The notes under the pieces are model-generated. The model had not been told where the DNA came from. It searched no databases and was given only the letters and a program-made list of their open reading frames with translations. 52,632 nucleotides of DNA from Bifidobacterium breve (GTDB lineage: Bacteria > Actinomycetota > Actinomycetes > S36-B12). The position numbers and the translations under genes are program-made. Shown here one piece after another: positions 47,111 to 52,632 of the stretch; positions within the stretch are counted from its first letter, which is position 1, and the number at the start of each line of letters is the position of its first letter. The DNA is taken from NCBI GenBank assembly GCA_945877545.1, contig CAMCSO010000003.1, positions 1-52,632 on the forward strand, in the 5' to 3' direction.

Positions 47111-48184
47111 TCAGTTGCTCCCTTGATCATGTCCCGCGCCCGCGGGGCTTGGATGAACAACCTCATTGCCTGAAGGCAGCGAGGCTTCGCCTCGGGTGGG
47201 ATTGCCACCGCGAGGAGACCTGTGGCCGAGTTGCTCGCGCAGGCGCGAGATCAACTGCGGAATTGCGACGGAGACGAGAAGGAGCAGCCCGCTGACGATG
47301 ACGAGCGCGTTGGCATCGAAACCGGCCAGCTGAAGGAGTGACCGGCTCGCGCCCCAGACCAGGACCGCAGCGATGACGCCCCACATCGTTCCGATGCCCC
47401 CGGCAATGGCCACCCCACCGAAGAGAACTGCCGCGATGACGATGAGTTCGTACCCCATCGCGCCGTCGGGTGATGCCGATGCGAAGCGCAGCGTGTAGAC
47501 GAGCCCGGCCAGCCCCGCCATGAAGCCGGTCATGACGAACAGGAGGAGCCGGACTCGATCGACAGGGATCCCGGAGTAGGCGGCCGCCTCCTCGCCCTGT
47601 CCGATCGCGTAGCACCATCGGCCGAATCGGGTGCCGTGAAGCAGGTACCAGAACAGGGCACCAAACAACGCGAGAAGTACGACGGACCACGGCAGGAAGG
47701 TGCTGCCGATCGGGTAGAAAGCGAGGTCGGTCCACTCCATCGGCAAACTCGAGATCGGCATGTCGCCGAGCAGCACGAAGCACAGTCCTCGGTACAGCGC
47801 CAGGGTTCCGATCGTCACCGCCAGGGATGACAGGCCGAGCTTCGTGACGAGCAGACCGTTGACGAGTCCGCAGAGGGATCCGGTGGCGAGACCCGCGACG
47901 ACGGCGATGGGCATCGAGAGCGTCGCCTCATAGGTGATGCCGATGACCGCCGAGGCGAGCGTCAGCGAGGAGGCCACTGACAGGTCGATGTCCCGGACGA
48001 TGATGAGCAGTGCCATAGGGAAGGCGATGAGCAGGACCTCGGAGACGTCCGAGATCACGAAGTTGAGGTTGTCGCCGGTGAGGAACAGCTCGCTCGACAT
48101 GCCGCCGAAGAGGAGGGTGAGGATGAGGAGGAGGACGATCCCTCGGTCCCATGCCGTCAATCGCAACCGTTGCAACGCCATCAT
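47111..48184 (-). CDS. Sugar ABC transporter permease
   Basis: IIVRDIDLSVASSLTLASAVIG, LVTKLGLSSLAVTIGTLALYRGLCF; start 48184, ATGA overlap with the upstream gene. Confidence 0.9.
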   Translation of the reverse strand: MMALQRLRLTAWDRGIVLLLILTLLFGGMSSELFLTGDNLNFVISDVSEVLLIAFPMALLIIVRDIDLSVASSLTLASAVIGITYEATLSMPIAVVAGLATGSLCGLVNGLLVTKLGLSSLAVTIGTLALYRGLCFVLLGDMPISSLPMEWTDLAFYPIGSTFLPWSVVLLALFGALFWYLLHGTRFGRWCYAIGQGEEAAAYSGIPVDRVRLLLFVMTGFMAGLAGLVYTLRFASASPDGAMGYELIVIAAVLFGGVAIAGGIGTMWGVIAAVLVWGASRSLLQLAGFDANALVIVSGLLLLVSVAIPQLISRLREQLGHRSPRGGNPTRGEASLPSGNEVVHPSPAGAGHDQGSN

Positions 48185-49179
48185 GCGAGAACCTCCACTC
48201 GGCGGACCACGCGACGTGCGCTGCGCACAGCGACAACACGGTCGAAGGTGATCGCCAGTACGAGGAGCGCTCCCGCTACCGCCTGCTGCCAGAACTGCGA
48301 GACGCCAAGCGCTCCGAGGGCGAACGTGATCGTCTGGAGGAGCACAGCGCCGATGAGGGCCCCGACTGCTGTTCCGACCCCGCCCGCAATGGCAACCCCG
48401 CCGATCACGCAAGCGGCGATGACGTAGAGCTCGATGCCCAGGCCGCTGGTTGCGTCGGCGAACGAGAAACGTCCGAGCAGCAGGAGCCCCGCGACTCCGG
48501 TGAAGATCCCGCTCAGTGCGAATGCCACGAAGGTGCGCCTGGCCACCGGTATCCCCACCCGGAGCGCGGCCTCCGGATTGGAGCCGATCGCGTACAGGTC
48601 GCGGCCCCACCGGGAGTAGCGAAGCAGCAGTGTGACCGAGATAGCTCCGATGAGGGCGCAGACAAAGAGGTACGGGACTCCAAAAATGGAGCCTGAGCCG
48701 AGCTCGACCAATGGCGCCGGTACCTGCTCCGCCGTGATGGTCTCGCCGCCAGCGAGGTGGCTGAAGACGCCCCGGACGACATAGAGCATGGCGATGGTGA
48801 CGACCAATGAGGGCAGGCCCAGATAGGCGATAAGGAATCCGTTCACGACCCCCACCACGAGACCGACTGCGAGGCCGACACCGACCGACACGGCGAACGG
48901 CACCCCGATGTTCGCCGCCGCGTTCTGCCCGACGAGGAAGGCGACGAGACCGGTCGTCGATCCGACCGAGAGGTCGATCTGCCGCATGATGATGAGCATC
49001 GACTGCGAAGCCGCGAGCAGGCCGATGACCGAGGACTCGATGAGGATGGCGCTGATGCCCTCGCTCGAGGCGAAGGTGGGATTGACGAGGCCAGTGGTGA
49101 CAACAACCGCCGCGAGGGCGACGAGGATCGGGAACTCGCGAGCCTTCAGCGCCGTCGATGCGACGTTGCGCCCGGTCAT
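48181..49179 (-). CDS. Sugar ABC transporter permease
   Basis: IIMRQIDLSVGSTTGLVAFLVG, FLIAYLGLPSLVVTIAMLYVVRGVF, GIELYVIAACVIGGVAIAGGVGT. Confidence 0.92.
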   Translation of the reverse strand: MTGRNVASTALKAREFPILVALAAVVVTTGLVNPTFASSEGISAILIESSVIGLLAASQSMLIIMRQIDLSVGSTTGLVAFLVGQNAAANIGVPFAVSVGVGLAVGLVVGVVNGFLIAYLGLPSLVVTIAMLYVVRGVFSHLAGGETITAEQVPAPLVELGSGSIFGVPYLFVCALIGAISVTLLLRYSRWGRDLYAIGSNPEAALRVGIPVARRTFVAFALSGIFTGVAGLLLLGRFSFADATSGLGIELYVIAACVIGGVAIAGGVGTAVGALIGAVLLQTITFALGALGVSQFWQQAVAGALLVLAITFDRVVAVRSARRVVRRVEVLA

Positions 49180-50672
49180 GCCAAGGCTCCGGAGATCGTC
49201 GCCGCGGTCATGACCGACTCCTGCGTGGCATCCGCTCTCGCGATCTCGGCCACGAGTCGTCCCTCGCGCATGACGAGAACGCGATCGGCCATGCCGAGCA
49301 CCTCGGGAAGGTCTGACGAGACCATGAGTACGGCAAGGCCGCGAACGGCTTGCTCGGAGAGGAGTCGGTGCACCTCGGCCTTCGTCCCGACGTCGATGCC
49401 ACGCGTCGGCTCATCGACGATAAGCAAAGCGGGATCGGTCGCAAGCCACTTAGCCAGCACCACCTTCTGCTGGTTGCCTCCGGACAACCGCTCGACCGGG
49501 TCCTCGATGTTCGCATACTTCAGTTGGAGCCGGCCCGCCCAGTCGGTCGCCACGCGCCGCTCGGAAATGCCTCGCAGCAGCAGTCGTGACCGGAGTCGCG
49601 CGAGCACGGTCATGGCGATGTTCCGCGAAATCGCAGCGGGCATGAACAGGCCCTGCAGCCGGCGATCCTCCGGGACAAGTGCGACGCCAGCGCTCATGGC
49701 CGCGCTCGGCGACCCGTTTCGGAGCACGCTCCCCGAGACGCTGACGGTCCCGGAGTCATGGTGGTCGATGCCGAATATCGCTCGAACGACCTCCGAGCGG
49801 CCGGCCCCCACGAGACCTGCGAGCGCGACGATCTCGCCCCGGCGAACGTCGAATGAGATGTCGTGAAAGACGCCTGCTCGAGTAAGACCCTTGACCGAAA
49901 GCACGACATCGCCGACTTCCGCGTCGAACTTCGGGAACATCTCGGTGATCTCCCGGCCCACCATCCAGCGCACGATCTGCGTCGTGTCGATCTGCGCCAC
50001 TGCCGCGGTAGCGACGGTCGCGCCGTCGCGCATGACGGTCACCGAGTCGCAGAGTTCCGTGACCTCGTCCAGCCGATGGCTGATGTAGACGACCCCCCTG
50101 CCCTGATCCTTGAGCCTGCGGGCGACAGTCATGAGTTGTGCCACCTCGGCTGCGGAGAGCGCCGCGCTGGGCTCGTCCATAATGATGAGGGATGCATCGA
50201 TCGACAGCGCCTTTACGATCTCGACCATCTGCTGGTCCGCGATCGAGAGCCCGCGGGCCGGTCGCAACGGATTGAGGTCGATGCCAAGTCCGTCGAACAG
50301 ACCCTGCGTCTGCGACACCATGCCCCGCCAGTCGACGCGCCCGCCGGTTGTCGGCTGACGTCCGACGAAGACGTTCTCGGCGAGTGAGAGGTCCGGGAAC
50401 AGCGACGGCTCCTGGTAGATGACGGCGATACCCTGTTCACGGGCGGAACGGGGATTACCCTGGGAGAAGGGTCGTCCCTGAAGGGTGATCGTCCCTGCAT
50501 CGAGGGAGTGCAGGCCTGCAAGGGTCTTGACGAGGGTCGACTTGCCCGCTCCATTTTCCCCGAGGAGACCGACGATCTCGCCCGCACTCACCTCCAGCGA
50601 GGCCCCTGCAAGCGCGTGAACACCGCCGAAGCGCTTGTAGGCGCCCTCGACAGACAGCAGGTTCCCGGCCAA
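49176..50672 (-). CDS. Sugar ABC transporter ATP-binding protein
   Basis: GLLGENGAGKSTLVKTLAG, MDEPSAALSAAEV, LSGGNQQKVVLAKWLATDPALLIVDEPTRGIDVGTK; TTG start. Confidence 0.94.
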   Translation of the reverse strand: MAGNLLSVEGAYKRFGGVHALAGASLEVSAGEIVGLLGENGAGKSTLVKTLAGLHSLDAGTITLQGRPFSQGNPRSAREQGIAVIYQEPSLFPDLSLAENVFVGRQPTTGGRVDWRGMVSQTQGLFDGLGIDLNPLRPARGLSIADQQMVEIVKALSIDASLIIMDEPSAALSAAEVAQLMTVARRLKDQGRGVVYISHRLDEVTELCDSVTVMRDGATVATAAVAQIDTTQIVRWMVGREITEMFPKFDAEVGDVVLSVKGLTRAGVFHDISFDVRRGEIVALAGLVGAGRSEVVRAIFGIDHHDSGTVSVSGSVLRNGSPSAAMSAGVALVPEDRRLQGLFMPAAISRNIAMTVLARLRSRLLLRGISERRVATDWAGRLQLKYANIEDPVERLSGGNQQKVVLAKWLATDPALLIVDEPTRGIDVGTKAEVHRLLSEQAVRGLAVLMVSSDLPEVLGMADRVLVMREGRLVAEIARADATQESVMTAATISGALA

Positions 50673-50686
50673 TGCGACCCAATCTG

Positions 50687-50702
50687 ATTGAAAGGTTTCA
50701 AT
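50687..50702. promoter_or_regulatory. Putative LacI-family operator 1
   Basis: ATTGAAAGGTTTCAAT, palindromic around GG. Confidence 0.7.
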
Positions 50703-50712
50703 TGATGTTCGC

Positions 50713-50722
50713 TGAAACGTAT
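50713..50722. promoter_or_regulatory. Putative LacI-family operator 2
   Basis: TGAAACGTAT, exact inverted copy of operator 3. Confidence 0.6.
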
Positions 50723-50774
50723 GGGGTGGCTGGTCCCCTGTCCATCATTTTCCGAAAATTCATGTCCTGACACT

Positions 50775-50786
50775 TGATACGTTTCA
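50775..50786. promoter_or_regulatory. Putative LacI-family operator 3
   Basis: TGATACGTTTCA; ATACGTTTCA is the reverse complement of operator 2. Confidence 0.65.
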
Positions 50787-50860
50787 TTTACCACCGTACG
50801 ATGTGCCCGAGGCGATCAGACACGGGGCGATCCAAGGGCGGTGACATCGTGGGGTCGAGC

Positions 50861-51871
50861 ATGAAGGATGTCGCGACCCTCGCATCGGTTTCCCTCGGCA
50901 CCGTCTCGAACGTCCTCAACCACCCGGAGCTCGTCGCCCCCGACACCGCGGCTCGCGTCCACCGTGCGATTCGCGAATTGGAGTTTATTCCGAATGCGCC
51001 TGCCCGGCAGTTGCGGTCGCACCACGCACGCGTCCTCGGACTCGTAGTCCCCGATATCTCCAACCCGTTCTTCACCGAAGTCGCCCGGGGCGTCGAGGAT
51101 GCCGCCCTTGATGCTGGCTATGTCGTGATCCTGTGCAATTCCGATGCTCAGGCGGAGCGGGAGGACCGTTATCTCGCGGTCCTCGAGTCCCAGCGTGTCG
51201 GCGGCATCCTCATCACCCCAGCCCGCAAGAGCCTCAAGCCACTCGGGCGCCTACTGGGCAACGGTGTGGCGGTGACACTGCTCGACAACGAGGCACCCGC
51301 CCAGGATGTGTGCAGCGCCTCGGTGGACGACCGGATGGGCGGAGCCCTCGCCGCCGAGCACGCCCTCAAGCTCGGCCACCGCAGGCTCGTCTGGCTAGCA
51401 GGCCCAACCGATATCCCCCAGGTCGCGGATCGCGAAGTGGGCCTGATGAACGCAGTGCGCAGCGCAGGCGCATCGGTGCAACGGCTCGCGGCCGAGCACA
51501 TGACCACTGCTTCGGGCGAGATGGCCATGGAAGCGGCGCTTTCGCAGGGAATGGAATTCACCGCCCTCGTGTGCGCAAACGACCTCCTCGCGCTCGGGGC
51601 GATTCGGGCGCTCAACCGCGCTGGGCTCCGGATCCCCGACGACATCTCCGTCATCGGCTACGACGACATCGAATTCGCCGCGAGCGCCGCAGTTCCCCTC
51701 ACGTCCGTTCGCCAGCCGAAGTACGAACTCGGACATGCAGCCGCCAGACTCGTCATCAGCGAGTGCGAGGATCCCGCCTCACATGCGCATCAGCGCGTGC
51801 AGTTCCAGCCCCAACTCGTCGCCCGTCAGTCGAGTGCGCCGGTTTCCGCGTCCGAAACCCTCGGCCGATGA
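50861..51871 (+). CDS. LacI-family transcriptional regulator (predicted rhamnose regulator)
   Basis: MKDVATLASVSLGTVSNVLNHPELVAPDTAARV HTH, LGLVVPDISNPFFTEVARGVEDAA, divergent from the transport genes. Confidence 0.92.
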   Translation: MKDVATLASVSLGTVSNVLNHPELVAPDTAARVHRAIRELEFIPNAPARQLRSHHARVLGLVVPDISNPFFTEVARGVEDAALDAGYVVILCNSDAQAEREDRYLAVLESQRVGGILITPARKSLKPLGRLLGNGVAVTLLDNEAPAQDVCSASVDDRMGGALAAEHALKLGHRRLVWLAGPTDIPQVADREVGLMNAVRSAGASVQRLAAEHMTTASGEMAMEAALSQGMEFTALVCANDLLALGAIRALNRAGLRIPDDISVIGYDDIEFAASAAVPLTSVRQPKYELGHAAARLVISECEDPASHAHQRVQFQPQLVARQSSAPVSASETLGR

Positions 51872-52350
51872 GCGAGGCGATGGAGCAGCAGTCAGTCATA
51901 AGGATCTGAGAGAGGCTCGCACTCCTTGGAGCACGCGGCGAGGTCCGGCGCCTTGGCAACAACGCCCGCACTGCGAAGGAGGCCACGGACGCACACGGAA
52001 TCGGGGTGGGATAGTTCGCCAGTTCACTCATCTTCCTCGCCGACGGCGAGCCTGTCCTAGGCATCGCATCCCGCGGGCACCGAGTCGATACCCAGGTGCT
52101 CGCCGCGATCCTTAAAGTCGCCGTCATCAGCAAGGCGAGCGCCGATGATGTGCGTGCCAGTATGAGTTTCGTGATCGGGGCCGTCGCGCCGGTGGGTCAC
52201 CCGGAGCCACTTCGCACCATCGTCGACGTAACGCGCTCCCGCTACGACGAAGTGTGGGCTGCTGGTGGGCACCCGCACTACATGTTCCCGACCAGTTACG
52301 GCAACTTGCTTCGGATCACTGGTGGCGAGGCTGCCGAAGTCGGCGCCTGA
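51868..52350 (+). pseudogene. YbaK/aminoacyl-tRNA deacylase-family gene with two in-frame stop codons
   Basis: One frame gives MSEAMEQQSVIRI*ERLALLGARGEVRRLGNNARTAKEATDAHGIGVG*FASSLIFLADGEPVLGIASRGHRVDTQVLAAILKVAV...FPTSYGNLLRITGGEAAEVGA*; TGA 51907-51909, TAG 52012-52014. Confidence 0.85.
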
Positions 52351-52360
52351 TCACATCGGC

Positions 52361-52632
52361 TCAGCTGGACCTGTCGCTTGGCCCGAAGGTCATGACATCT
52401 ATGAGCTTAAGCCTGTTCCTCGACCAGTCGCCTTGCCTGCGGACCCGCGCTAGTGCAGCCGCCGTATGGGGCGAGACGTCGCTACCAGCCGCCATGAGTT
52501 GCGCGAGGGCGGCGACATCGCCCACCGCGAATTCGCGCCCAGTCTCGTCCTCGATGATCCACCACTCATTGCCGGGGTTCGCAGACGCCGCAACGGGTAT
52601 TCCACAGGACATCGCCTGGAGCAGGGTCACTG
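52361..52632 (-). CDS. Glycosyltransferase family 1-like C-terminus (partial)
   Basis: TLLQAMSCGIPVAASANPGNEWWIIEDETGREFAVGDVAALAQLMA; runs off the window end. Confidence 0.75.
   Translation of the reverse strand, partial: VTLLQAMSCGIPVAASANPGNEWWIIEDETGREFAVGDVAALAQLMAAGSDVSPHTAAALARVRRQGDWSRNRLKLIDVMTFGPSDRSS

Noticed and set aside
1-52632. CRISPR array
   Set aside because: All repeats found are contiguous tandem units without spacers.

Overview
High-GC actinobacterial chromosomal window, read by eye from the supplied ORF track and sequence. (1) 1-6.8 kb: rluD (partial), lspA, a DksA/TraR-type zinc-finger protein, ileS (+), DivIVA, YggT, SepF. (2) 6.8-23.9 kb: a complete minus-strand division/cell-wall (dcw) cluster: mraZ, a 43-aa membrane ORF absent from the ORF track, rsmH, ftsL-like, ftsI, murE, murF, mraY, murD, ftsW, murG, murC, ftsQ, ftsZ, yfiH/pgeF, yggS. 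(3) 24-34.2 kb: DUF3048 lipoprotein, RDD protein, repeat protein, lipase, DUF3040 protein, and a mutasome-like cluster (dinB, dnaE2, SAV_6107-like HEPN, DUF6504-like) behind an SOS box TCGAAC-N4-GTTCGA. (4) 34.2-36.3 kb: a small accessory region with a tandemly duplicated, partly truncated Lys-rich/HTH gene behind a palindromic promoter, followed by an antitoxin-like remnant. (5) 36.3-39.7 kb: a persulfide/sulfite operon (CMD-like, two rhodaneses, MBL-rhodanese, TauE/SafE) behind a CsoR/CstR-type operator in the promoter spacer. (6) 39.7-51.9 kb: an L-rhamnose catabolic regulon (FMN 2-hydroxyacid oxidase, rhaB, rhaD/dehydrogenase fusion, rhaI, rhaM, ABC transporter, LacI regulator), then a ybaK-like pseudogene with two in-frame stops and a partial glycosyltransferase. 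No CRISPR array, rRNA, tRNA or transposase was recognised. The best candidates for undescribed biology are the 35.0-36.3 kb locus and the competing hairpins upstream of dnaE2.
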